Assembly: GCF_001612985.1 (NCBI RefSeq)
Contig: NZ_BDBM01000015.1
Coordinates: 1 to 64,000 of the forward strand
Origin: Nocardia gamkensis NBRC 108242
Lineage (GTDB): Bacteria > Actinomycetota > Actinomycetes > Mycobacteriales > Mycobacteriaceae
Length of the DNA stretch: 64,000 nucleotides
Reading direction: 5' to 3'
Below the pieces are notes generated by a model that saw nothing but the letters and a program-made list of their open reading frames with translations, was not told the origin of the DNA and did not search any database. The position numbers were made by a program, and so were the translations under genes. Shown in pieces: positions 7,680-15,709 of the stretch; positions within the stretch are counted from its first letter, which is position 1, and each line of letters opens with the position of its first letter.

Positions 7680-9179
7680 TCAGTCCATCGTCGGGATGAC
7701 GAACGCGTTGCTCTCCTTGAGCCCGGCGGGCCAGCGCTGCGTCACCGTCTTGGTCTTGGTGTAGAAGCGGATCGAATCCGGGCCGTGCTGGTTCAGGTCG
7801 CCGAAGCCGGAACGCTTCCATCCGCCGAAGGTGTAGTACGCGATCGGCACCGGGATCGGCACGTTGATGCCGACCATGCCGACCTGCACGCGCGCGGCGA
7901 AGTCGCGGGCGGTGTCGCCGTCGCGGGTGAAGATCGCCACGCCGTTGCCGTATTCGTGCTCGTTGGCCAGCCGCAGGCCCTCCTCGTAGTCCTCGGCGCG
8001 GACCACGGTGAGCACCGGACCGAAGATCTCCTCGCGGTAGATCCGCATCTGCGGGGTCACCTTGTCGAACAGCGTCGCGCCGACGAAGTAGCCGTCCTCG
8101 GCGCCTTCCACGACCAGGCCGCGTCCGTCCACCACCAGCTCGGCGCCCTCGTCGACACCGATCTGGACATAGTTGTTCACGCGGTTCACGCCGTCCTGGC
8201 CGACCAGCGGCCCGTAATCGGCGCCCGGGTCGTCGGAACGGCCGACGTTGAGCTTGTGCACCCGCTCGGTCAGCTTGGCCACCAGGCGGTCGGCGGTCTC
8301 CGCACCGACCGGGACGGCCACCGAAATGGCCATGCAACGCTCGCCCGCCGACCCGTAGCCCGCGCCGATCAACTGGTCGGCGACGTCGTCGAGATCGGCG
8401 TCCGGCATGACGATCGCGTGGTTCTTCGCGCCGCCGAAGCACTGGGCGCGCTTGCCGTTCGCGGTCGCGGTCTCGTAGATGTACTGCGCGATGGGGGTGG
8501 AGCCGACGAAGCCGACGGCCTTGACGCGCGGATCGTGCAGCAGCGTGTCGACGGCTTCCTTGTCACCGTTGACCACATTGAACACACCGGGGGGCAGACC
8601 GGCCTCGAGGAACAGCTCGGCCAGCCGCAGCGGCACCGACGGGTCGCGCTCGGAGGGCTTGAGCACGAACGCGTTGCCGGTGGCCAGCGCGGGACCGGCC
8701 TTCCACAGCGGGATCATGGCCGGGAAGTTGAACGGGGTGATGCCCGCGACGACGCCGAGCGGCTGGCGCATCGAGTACACGTCGATGCCGGTGCCCGCGC
8801 CCTCGGTGTATTCGCCCTTGAGCAGGTGCGGGATACCGACGGCGAACTCGATCACCTCGAGGCCGCGCTGGATGTCGCCCTTGGCGTCGGCGATGGTCTT
8901 GCCGTGCTCGGAGGACAGCAGCGCCGCCAGCGAATCCATCTCGTCCTGCACCAGGGTGAGGAACTTCATGAGAACCCGCGCCCGCTTCTGCGGGTTGAAC
9001 GCGGCCCATATCGGCTGCGCGGCCTCGGCGTTGGCGATGACCGCCTCCACCTCGGATCTGCTCGCCAGCGGCACCCGCGCCTGCACCTGGCCGAGGTTGG
9101 GGTCGAAGACGTCGCCGAACTTGCCGGAAGCGCCCGGCACATGCTGTCCGCCGATGAAATGGGTGAGTTCGCGAACCAT
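7680..9179 (-). CDS. mmsA: Methylmalonate-semialdehyde dehydrogenase (CoA-acylating)
   Basis: A 499-residue aldehyde dehydrogenase that converts methylmalonate semialdehyde, NAD and CoA to propionyl-CoA and CO2, the last valine-specific step. The catalytic C282 is in GERCMAIS, and ITPFNFPAMIP holds the conserved Asn (N151). The family's KRAQCFGGAKNH segment, typical of MMSDH, is at about 243-254. It is the first gene of the operon, so its upstream region (9180-9260) carries the promoter and the dyad TTGGACGTCCAA. An ATG start at 9179 is used. Confidence 0.95.
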   Translation of the reverse strand: MVRELTHFIGGQHVPGASGKFGDVFDPNLGQVQARVPLASRSEVEAVIANAEAAQPIWAAFNPQKRARVLMKFLTLVQDEMDSLAALLSSEHGKTIADAKGDIQRGLEVIEFAVGIPHLLKGEYTEGAGTGIDVYSMRQPLGVVAGITPFNFPAMIPLWKAGPALATGNAFVLKPSERDPSVPLRLAELFLEAGLPPGVFNVVNGDKEAVDTLLHDPRVKAVGFVGSTPIAQYIYETATANGKRAQCFGGAKNHAIVMPDADLDDVADQLIGAGYGSAGERCMAISVAVPVGAETADRLVAKLTERVHKLNVGRSDDPGADYGPLVGQDGVNRVNNYVQIGVDEGAELVVDGRGLVVEGAEDGYFVGATLFDKVTPQMRIYREEIFGPVLTVVRAEDYEEGLRLANEHEYGNGVAIFTRDGDTARDFAARVQVGMVGINVPIPVPIAYYTFGGWKRSGFGDLNQHGPDSIRFYTKTKTVTQRWPAGLKESNAFVIPTMD

Positions 9180-9235
9180 GCCAGTCCTGTTCTCGTAGTG
9201 ATCGGGACACCGCGGTGCGGTATGCGGTCATCCTA

Positions 9236-9257
9236 TAGTTGGACGTCCAAGTATCGG
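9236..9257. promoter_or_regulatory. Operator-like element upstream of mmsA, copy 1
   Basis: Contains the perfect 12-bp palindrome TTGGACGTCCAA at 9239-9250, about 60 bp upstream of the mmsA start. The surrounding 22 bp match a second site at 10536-10557 (upstream of icmF) at 20 of 22 positions. This looks like a TetR-type operator. Confidence 0.65.
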
Positions 9258-9323
9258 CAATGCCGGAGGGCCGATGTGATTCATCCCACGCCTTCCCCAG
9301 GTGAGGGTTCGTTCGGCCCCCGC

Positions 9324-10307
9324 TTACGGCTTCGGCACGGGAACGGCCGGATCGGCTTCCTTCGCCCGCCGCGGTCGCACCAACCGGAACGCGCCCAACC
9401 CGAGCGTGACCGCGCCGAGCGCTACGACCACCGCCGCCGCGCCGAGCGAATCGCCGGTCCATTCCGAGACCGCCTCCCCCGCCGCCACCGCGATGGCCAC
9501 ACCGCCCCCGACGACGAGCACCGCCGACCGCTGGGTGGCGTACAACGCGAAACAGACCACGGCGATCAGCGCGGTGATCCCGTAGGCCCAGGTCCGGCCA
9601 TCGATGTCGAGACTCTGCGCGGCCGCGACGGACGTGACGATCGCGATCAGGTATCCGATCCGGAGGTCCGCGAGCGCACCGATTCTGGTCAGCGCGAACC
9701 ACACGCCACCGAGTAGCAGTACCGCCGCGCTGCCCCAGGTGTCGTCGAGACCGATCACTTCGGTGATGATCCCCGCGACGGCCGCGGGCACGAAGCAGGC
9801 GCAGACCAGCAGTCCGATCACCGACGGCAGCGCGAGGTAACCGAGTACGGCGATCACCGCTCCCGCCGCGCAGGCGAAAACCCACGCGGCATCGGTGCTC
9901 GCGTTCTCGAGCGCGGTGCCGACGGACCCGGCCAGCGCGACGGACCCGAGCGCGAAGAGCACGGCCGCCAGCCGCGCGCGGGCACTGTTCGCGCTCGCGC
10001 GGCCGGTCGGCACCCCGGCGAGCAGAACGCCCCCGAACAGCAGACCCGCCGACACGACGGCGAGCACGCCCACCCGTACCGGCCGGTCGAGCGTGTCCCA
10101 GGACGAGGCCGCCACCAGGGCGATTCCGCCGAACAGCAAACCCGCTCCGACGTAGGAGGCGATCTCGGCGAGCACCTTCCCGCGCGCCACCACCGCCGCC
10201 CGCTCGACGGCGAGCGCCGCGAGCACCGCGTCGGCCTGGTCGCGGGTCAGCACACGCTCTGCGACCAGCCGCCCTACCGCGGCTTCCGCCCTGTCGTCGC
10301 TCACCAT
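9324..10307 (-). CDS. DUF2157 polytopic membrane protein
   Basis: A 327-residue protein. Residues 1-45 form the soluble helical DUF2157 head (RLVAERVLTRDQADAVL), followed by about ten hydrophobic segments rich in Ala/Val/Gly/Leu and a charged tail ending in Pro/Lys. No catalytic motif is evident, and function is unknown for the family. The ATG at 10307 is preferred over an upstream in-frame start because it is followed directly by the DUF2157 head. The ATGGTGA there overlaps the stop of a short upstream frame (10301-10534), hinting at former translational coupling. A 47-bp piece of this gene recurs at 15190-15236. Confidence 0.8.
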   Translation of the reverse strand: MVSDDRAEAAVGRLVAERVLTRDQADAVLAALAVERAAVVARGKVLAEIASYVGAGLLFGGIALVAASSWDTLDRPVRVGVLAVVSAGLLFGGVLLAGVPTGRASANSARARLAAVLFALGSVALAGSVGTALENASTDAAWVFACAAGAVIAVLGYLALPSVIGLLVCACFVPAAVAGIITEVIGLDDTWGSAAVLLLGGVWFALTRIGALADLRIGYLIAIVTSVAAAQSLDIDGRTWAYGITALIAVVCFALYATQRSAVLVVGGGVAIAVAAGEAVSEWTGDSLGAAAVVVALGAVTLGLGAFRLVRPRRAKEADPAVPVPKP

Positions 10308-10534
10308 GGGCCCAGTATGTCCGAGTCGGCCGCCCTGACAACACAATCAGCCGGAGCGGGGTCGCGCACGGGCACCGCCGTCCGATCGTCACGGCGAAAG
10401 GCGCCGGCCGGGTGCGCGCCTTCGACCTCGACCGCCACCGAAATCCGCCGGCCGCCGACCCGAAACCGGCACGGCGGCAGCGACGCGGACAGCCCGGCGG
10501 CGACGCTGGCGATGTGATCGCAGTCACCGTACGA
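10301..10534 (-). pseudogene. Short coding-like frame lacking a start, fused in position to DUF2157
   Basis: Between a TAA at 10535-10537 and a TGA at 10301-10303 lies a 77-codon open frame with strong GC-rich third positions. Its stop overlaps the DUF2157 start (ATGGTGA). No ATG, GTG or TTG occurs in its first 32 codons, while the residues (for example DCDHIASVAAGLS) look protein-like. It may be the 3' remnant of a gene once coupled to DUF2157, truncated where the operator copy now lies. It could also be a chance open frame in GC-rich DNA. Confidence 0.3.
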
Positions 10535-10535
10535 T

Positions 10536-10557
10536 TAGTTTGACGTCCTAGTATCGG
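10536..10557. promoter_or_regulatory. Operator-like element upstream of icmF, copy 2
   Basis: Matches the mmsA upstream element at 20 of 22 positions, with core TTTGACGTCCTA in place of TTGGACGTCCAA. It ends 28 bp before the icmF start. The shared flank AGTATCGG on the same side shows that more than the palindrome is conserved. Confidence 0.65.
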
Positions 10558-10585
10558 GCGACAATGGAATCCCGAGAGGAATCCC

Positions 10586-13500
10586 GTGGCCGACAGCAGC
10601 GCGCTCTACGCGCCCACCCACCCCGTTCGCTTCGTCACCTCGGCGGCCTTGTTCGACGGGCACGACGCGGCGATCAACATCATGCGCCGCATTTTGCAGA
10701 GTCAGGGCGCGGAGGTGATCCACCTCGGCCACAACCGCTCGGTCAGCGAGGTGGTCGACGCCGTGCTCACCGAGGACGCCCAGGGCGTCGCGGTCAGCTC
10801 CTACCAGGGTGGCCACGTCGAGTACTTCGAATACCTCGCCGACGCCCTGAAGAAGGCCGGAGCCGAACACGTGCGGATCTTCGGCGGCGGCGGTGGCGTG
10901 ATCGTGGCGGAGGAGATCGCGCGACTGGCCGCGTCCGGCGTGACCATCTTCTCTCCCGAGGACGGACAGCGACTCGGCCTGCCCGGCATGATCAATCAGT
11001 TGATCCGCGCCTGCGACGTCGACCTCGCGACCGAGCCGCCGGTGCCGGACGCGGTGCTCTCCGGCGAGCGCGCGGCCTTGGCGCGCGCCATCACCTGCCT
11101 GCAAGCGGATGCGCTGCCGGAGGCCGACCGGCGGAAGCTGGCCGAGGCCGCGGCGGCGCGGACCGTTCCGGTGCTCGGCATCACCGGGACGGGCGGCTCC
11201 GGAAAGTCCTCGCTCACCGACGAATTGGTGCGCAGGCTGCGTTCGGATCAGCAGGACAAGGTGCGGGTGGCGATTCTCGCGGTGGACCCCACCCGGCGGC
11301 GCGGGGGTGGCGCACTGCTCGGCGACCGCATCCGGATGAACGCCCTCGACGGCGAGCACGTCTTCTTCCGCTCGCTGGCCACCCGGGGTGGACGCGAACT
11401 GCCGGACAATATCGATCTGATCGTGACCGCTTGCAAGGCAGCGGGTTACGACCTGGTCATCCTGGAAACTCCCGGCATCGGTCAGGGCGACGCCGCGGTG
11501 ACCGACCACGTCGACGTGTCGATGTACGTGATGACGCCCGAGTTCGGCGCCGCCTCACAGCTGGAGAAGATCGACATGCTGGACTACGCGGACGTGGTGG
11601 CGATCAACAAGTTCGAGCGCCGCGGCGCCGCGGACGCGCTGCGTGACGTGGCCAGGCAGTTGATCCGCAACCGCGAGGAGTTCCATGCCGCGCCGGAGGA
11701 CATGCCGGTCTTCGGCACCAGCGCGGCGACGTTCAACGACGACGGGGTGACCGCGCTCTACCAGCACCTGACGGGCCTGCTGGCCGGCCACGGCCTGCGG
11801 CTGGAGCCCGGCGCGCTGCCCCGGGTGGACACCCGCGCGTCCACGCGCTTCGCCCAGCTCATCCCGCCCGCGCGCGTGCGCTATCTGGCCGAGATCGCCG
11901 AGACCGTGCGCGGCTACCACGCCGAGACCGCGGCGCAGGTCGCCGCCGCGCAACGGCTGCAACGCCTCGAGCAGGTGGCGGCCGAACTGCCCGGGGACAC
12001 GGCCGTCGCCGAACTGGCCGAACGCGCCCGCGCCGACCTGACGCCCGCGAACGCCGCACTGCTGGCCGAGTGGCCCGCCCTCGCCGAGTCCTATCGCGGG
12101 GAGGAACAAGTGGTCCGGGTGCGCGACCGGGAGATCCGCACCCCGCTGCGCCGGGAGACTCTGTCCGGCAACTCCATCTCGCGCGTGGCCCTACCTCGTT
12201 TCACCGATCACGGCGAGCTGCTGCGCTTCCTGCGCGCCGAGCACCTGCCCGGGCGGTTCCCGTTCACCGCAGGGGTTTTCCCGTTCAAACGGGACAACGA
12301 GGATCCGGCGCGCATGTTCGCGGGCGAGGGCGACCCGTTCCGCACCAACCGCCGGTTCAAAGTGCTCAGCGAGCATTCCGACGCGAAAAGGCTGTCCACG
12401 GCCTTCGATTCGGTGACGCTCTACGGCCACGATCCCGCCGAGCGCCCCGACATCTACGGCAAGGTCGGCACGTCCGGCGTGTCGATCGCCTCGCTCGACG
12501 ACATGAAGGTGCTCTACGACGGTTTCGATCTGACCGCGCCGACCACCTCGGTGTCGATGACGATCAACGGCCCCGCCCCGACCATCCTGGCCTACTTCCT
12601 GAACACCGCGATCGATCAGGCGCTGGACCGCTTCGCGGCGGAGCAGGGGCGCCCGCCGACCGACACCGAGGCCGCCGACCTGCGCGCCCGCACCCTGGCC
12701 ACGGTGCGCGGCACGGTGCAGGCCGACATCCTCAAGGAGGACCAGGGCCAGAACACCTGCATCTTCTCCACCGAGTTCAGCCTGCGCATGATGGCCGACA
12801 TCCAGGACTGGTTCGTGCGCAACAGCGTGCGCAATTTCTACTCGGTGTCGATCTCCGGCTACCACATCGCCGAGGCGGGCGCGAACCCGATCAGCCAGCT
12901 GGCTTTCACCCTGGCCAACGGTTTCACCTATGTGGAGGCGTATCTCGCGCGCGGCATGCACATCGACGACTTCGCGCCGAACCTGTCGTTCTTCTTCTCC
13001 AACGGGATGGACCCTGAGTATTCGGTGATCGGCCGGGTGGCCCGCCGCATCTGGGCCGTCGCCATGCGGGACCGCTACGGCGCCAACGAACGGTCGCAGA
13101 AGCTGAAGTACCACATCCAGACCTCCGGCCGGTCGCTGCACGCGCAGGAGATGAACTTCAACGACATCCGCACCACGCTGCAGGCGCTGATCGCGATCTA
13201 CGACAACTGCAACAGCCTGCACACCAACGCCTACGACGAGGCGGTCACCACCCCGACCGAGGAATCGGTGCGCCGCGCCCTGGCCATCCAGCTCATCATC
13301 AACCGGGAGTGGGGGGTCGCGATGAACGAGAACCCGCTGCAGGGCAGCTTCCTGATCGATGAACTCACCGATCTGGTCGAGGAGGCCGTGCTGGCCGAGT
13401 TCGAGCGGATCAGCGAACGCGGCGGCGTGCTCGGCGCGATGGAGACCGGCTACCAGCGCGGCAAGATCCAGGACGAATCGATGCGCTACGAACAGCGCAA

Positions 13501-13804
13501 GCACGACGGTTCGCTGCCGATCATCGGGGTGAACACCTTCCGCAACTCGCACGACGAGCCGCACCGAGAGCTGGAGCTGGCGCGCGGCACCGAAGCGGAG
13601 AAGCAGTCGCAGCTGCGGCGGGTGCGTGAATTCCAGCAGCGCAACCGGGACAGCGCCCATGCCGCACTCGCCCGGCTCGAAGCGGTCGCCCGCACCGACG
13701 ACAATATTTTCGAGGTGCTGATGGAGGCCGCCCGGGTGTGCACGTTGCAGCAGATCACCGACACGTTCTTCACCGTCGGCGGGCAGTACCGCCGCAACGT
13801 GTGA
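10586..13804 (+). CDS. icmF: Fused isobutyryl-CoA mutase (IcmF)
   Basis: A 1072-residue adenosylcobalamin enzyme interconverting isobutyryl-CoA and n-butyryl-CoA. Three parts are visible. The N-terminal B12-binding domain (about 10-145) has DGHDAA with the cobalt-ligand H26. A MeaB-type chaperone GTPase has its P-loop GTGGSGKSS near residue 200 and GIGQGD in switch III/II territory. The C-terminal mutase barrel (from about 515) contains the LYDGFDL and SVSMTING segments characteristic of IcmF. Domain order and length are those of IcmF rather than methylmalonyl-CoA mutase. The GTG start at 10586 follows AGAGGAA. An operator-like element shared with the valine operon lies just upstream. Related fused mutases use pivalyl- or isovaleryl-CoA, so substrate is not fixed by sequence. 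Confidence 0.93.
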   Translation: MADSSALYAPTHPVRFVTSAALFDGHDAAINIMRRILQSQGAEVIHLGHNRSVSEVVDAVLTEDAQGVAVSSYQGGHVEYFEYLADALKKAGAEHVRIFGGGGGVIVAEEIARLAASGVTIFSPEDGQRLGLPGMINQLIRACDVDLATEPPVPDAVLSGERAALARAITCLQADALPEADRRKLAEAAAARTVPVLGITGTGGSGKSSLTDELVRRLRSDQQDKVRVAILAVDPTRRRGGGALLGDRIRMNALDGEHVFFRSLATRGGRELPDNIDLIVTACKAAGYDLVILETPGIGQGDAAVTDHVDVSMYVMTPEFGAASQLEKIDMLDYADVVAINKFERRGAADALRDVARQLIRNREEFHAAPEDMPVFGTSAATFNDDGVTALYQHLTGLLAGHGLRLEPGALPRVDTRASTRFAQLIPPARVRYLAEIAETVRGYHAETAAQVAAAQRLQRLEQVAAELPGDTAVAELAERARADLTPANAALLAEWPALAESYRGEEQVVRVRDREIRTPLRRETLSGNSISRVALPRFTDHGELLRFLRAEHLPGRFPFTAGVFPFKRDNEDPARMFAGEGDPFRTNRRFKVLSEHSDAKRLSTAFDSVTLYGHDPAERPDIYGKVGTSGVSIASLDDMKVLYDGFDLTAPTTSVSMTINGPAPTILAYFLNTAIDQALDRFAAEQGRPPTDTEAADLRARTLATVRGTVQADILKEDQGQNTCIFSTEFSLRMMADIQDWFVRNSVRNFYSVSISGYHIAEAGANPISQLAFTLANGFTYVEAYLARGMHIDDFAPNLSFFFSNGMDPEYSVIGRVARRIWAVAMRDRYGANERSQKLKYHIQTSGRSLHAQEMNFNDIRTTLQALIAIYDNCNSLHTNAYDEAVTTPTEESVRRALAIQLIINREWGVAMNENPLQGSFLIDELTDLVEEAVLAEFERISERGGVLGAMETGYQRGKIQDESMRYEQRKHDGSLPIIGVNTFRNSHDEPHRELELARGTEAEKQSQLRRVREFQQRNRDSAHAALARLEAVARTDDNIFEVLMEAARVCTLQQITDTFFTVGGQYRRNV

Positions 13805-13825
13805 GACCCGCGCGCGGCTGAGCCG

Positions 13826-13984
13826 TCAGAAGATCCGCACCTCGGGGATGGTGTCCATCAGTGTGGCCCACTCCGGGTACCGGGCCAGCTTCGCCTCGTG
13901 CAGCGCCATGATCTTCTCGCGCAGGTGGGGATCGGGCTGATCGGAGACTGGTAGATACACAAGACGCGACGCCGCCGTGGCCGC
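13826..13984 (-). pseudogene. Short C-terminal gene remnant
   Basis: A 52-codon open frame bounded by an upstream stop (13985-13987) and a TGA at 13826. The translated tail contains REKIMALHEAKLARYPEW and ends EVRIF, a convincing protein C-terminus rich in charged helical residues. The only usable start is a GTG at 13958-13960, giving 44 residues. It sits between the icmF stop and a divergent amidohydrolase. It is either a very small gene or, more likely, the 3' end of a gene whose front was lost. I do not recognise the family. Confidence 0.4.
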
Positions 13985-14064
13985 TTACGTGTCCCGCCTG
14001 ATTCACCGGCCCGTCTCGCGCGGGGCATGTGACAATCGCCGAGCAAACCTTCGGCGCGGTTGGG

Positions 14065-15144
14065 ATGGCAGACATGGAGCTCTCGGGTATTCGGATCATC
14101 GACGCACACATCCACCAGTGGGATCCGTTCAGCACACCGCGAGATTTCAGCGCCTTGGCGAAACTGTTCCGGCTGCTGCCGGTCCCGGTGGACGCGGCCA
14201 AACGCCTCGCACCGCGGCGTGACCGTGAGTTCGTCGGAGATCCGGTCGCCTACCTGCGGCCTTACCTCCCGTTCGACTACCGCGCCGACGCGGGCAACGC
14301 GCCCATCGAGGTGATCGCGCACATCGAAGTCGAATGGTCGCAGCGGGGACCGCTGGGGAAGGCCGGGGAAACCGCCTGGGTGGCCGGGCTACCACTGGAG
14401 GCGGCCCCGCGGCTCGGCGCGATCCTCGCGGGCGGCGACCCGGCCAACCCGGCGTTCGCGGAGCTGCTCGACGCGCACGCGGCGGCATCACCGCTGCTGC
14501 GCGGTGTCCGCACCATGGTCGCCCACCATCCCGATCCCGGCGTGCGATCGTTCACCGACGCGCCCGGCAAGCTCACCACCAAGGAATTCCTGGACGGCTT
14601 CGCGCGGCTGGCCGAGCGCGGCCTCTCGTTCGAAGCGTGGGTGTACTCGCACGCCATTCCCGACGTCACGGCGCTGGCCGAACGCTATCCCGAGGTGCCG
14701 ATCGTGCTGAACCACCTCGGCACCCCCGCGGGGATCTTCGGCGCGGTCGGCAAACACACCGGTACCAATCCCGGGCTGCGCAGGCAGCTGCTGGTGCGGT
14801 GGCGCGACGATCTCGCCGAACTGGCCGCGCGCCCGAACGTGGTGGCGAAGGTGAGCGGGTTGATGATGCCGATCCTGGGCCACCCGATCCCGCCGCGCGG
14901 CACGCCGACGCCCGTGGGGGACCTGCTCGACCGGATCGGCCCGCTGGTCGAGCACGCGCTGGACGTCTTCGGCGCGGACCGTCTCATCTGGGGCTCGAAC
15001 TTCCCCGTGGACAAGCCGGTCACCAGCATCGGCAACAGCATCGAGGCGATCGCGACCGCCGTCACCGGCCACGGCGGCGGAAGGACGGAATTGGAGCAGG
15101 TCTTCCGGACCACCGCGCAACGCGTCTACCGGATCGCGGACTGA
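14065..15144 (+). CDS. Amidohydrolase (amidohydrolase-2 / PDC-hydrolase-like TIM barrel)
   Basis: A metal-dependent hydrolase of about 359 residues. The metal ligands of the amidohydrolase-2 family are in place: DAHIHQW (H15, H17), H in VYSHAIPD, H in LNHLG, and the late catalytic D in WGSNFPVD. The family includes lactonases and decarboxylases such as fuconolactonase and 2-pyrone-4,6-dicarboxylate hydrolase; the substrate here is unknown. The ATG at 14065 begins just before the first strand. GTG 14029 and ATG 14077 are alternatives. It stands alone. Confidence 0.85.
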   Translation: MADMELSGIRIIDAHIHQWDPFSTPRDFSALAKLFRLLPVPVDAAKRLAPRRDREFVGDPVAYLRPYLPFDYRADAGNAPIEVIAHIEVEWSQRGPLGKAGETAWVAGLPLEAAPRLGAILAGGDPANPAFAELLDAHAAASPLLRGVRTMVAHHPDPGVRSFTDAPGKLTTKEFLDGFARLAERGLSFEAWVYSHAIPDVTALAERYPEVPIVLNHLGTPAGIFGAVGKHTGTNPGLRRQLLVRWRDDLAELAARPNVVAKVSGLMMPILGHPIPPRGTPTPVGDLLDRIGPLVEHALDVFGADRLIWGSNFPVDKPVTSIGNSIEAIATAVTGHGGGRTELEQVFRTTAQRVYRIAD

Positions 15145-15189
15145 GCCGGTCGTGCTCCGGTAACCGGGGAACGGGACGGTCGATCACCT

Positions 15190-15236
15190 CCGCCGCGCCG
15201 AGCGAGTCGCCGGTTCATTCCGAGACCGCCTCCCCC
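15190..15236 (-). pseudogene. 47-bp decayed fragment of the DUF2157 gene
   Basis: Matches 9434-9480, inside the DUF2157 gene, at 45 of 47 bases in the same orientation. In the DUF2157 frame it reads EAVSE, then a stop where the intact gene has Trp, then TGDSLGAA, so one of the two changes creates a stop codon. It lies in the gap between the amidohydrolase and DUF3224 genes. Confidence 0.6.
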
Positions 15237-15253
15237 ACGACGGCTGCGCCCTG

Positions 15254-15709
15254 GTGATGAGCACCGCCGAGATGTCGGTGCCCGTGGTTACCATCGGCCG
15301 CGTGAAAGCCACCGGCACCTTTTCCGTGAGCAATTTCGTCCCGACCGAGGTGGTGCCCGATCCCACCATCGCCACCGCGTTGCCGGTCGGCGTCGCCCTC
15401 ATCACCAAGCAGTTCGCCGGCGCGATCGACGGCCGCTCCTCCACGATCTTCACCGCCGCGTTCGACCAGGCCACGGGCGTGGGAAGCTACACGGCGATGG
15501 AGTCGTTCGAGGGCGCGCTCGACGGTGTCGCGGGTACCTTCAACTTCCTGCACGTCGCGAGCACCAGCGGCGCGGACCGCACGAACGAGTTCTGCGTGAT
15601 CGTCCCGCACAGCGGCACCGGTGACCTCGCGGGCATCACGGGCACGGGCGGACTCGAGGTGGACGCCGACGGCACGCACCACATCTGGTTCGACTACGAC
15701 CTGGGTTGA
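15254..15709 (+). CDS. DUF3224-domain protein
   Basis: Up to 151 residues. The body, from KATGTFSVSNF to the end, matches the DUF3224 pattern: a small beta-barrel with KQFAGAIDG, GSYTAMESFEGALDG and GSGTGDLAGITGTG blocks, related to the allene-oxide-cyclase-like barrel. Family members are about 130 residues, so the GTG at 15302 (135 residues) may be the true start; ATG 15257 or 15272 are alternatives. Biological role unknown. The 3' end overlaps the convergent BtuF-like gene by 16 bp. Confidence 0.75.
   Translation: MMSTAEMSVPVVTIGRVKATGTFSVSNFVPTEVVPDPTIATALPVGVALITKQFAGAIDGRSSTIFTAAFDQATGVGSYTAMESFEGALDGVAGTFNFLHVASTSGADRTNEFCVIVPHSGTGDLAGITGTGGLEVDADGTHHIWFDYDLG

Noticed and set aside
10564..11646. 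Long open frame on the plus strand within icmF
   Set aside because: Arg/Pro/Gly-rich translation without motifs; it is a shadow of the IcmF frame.
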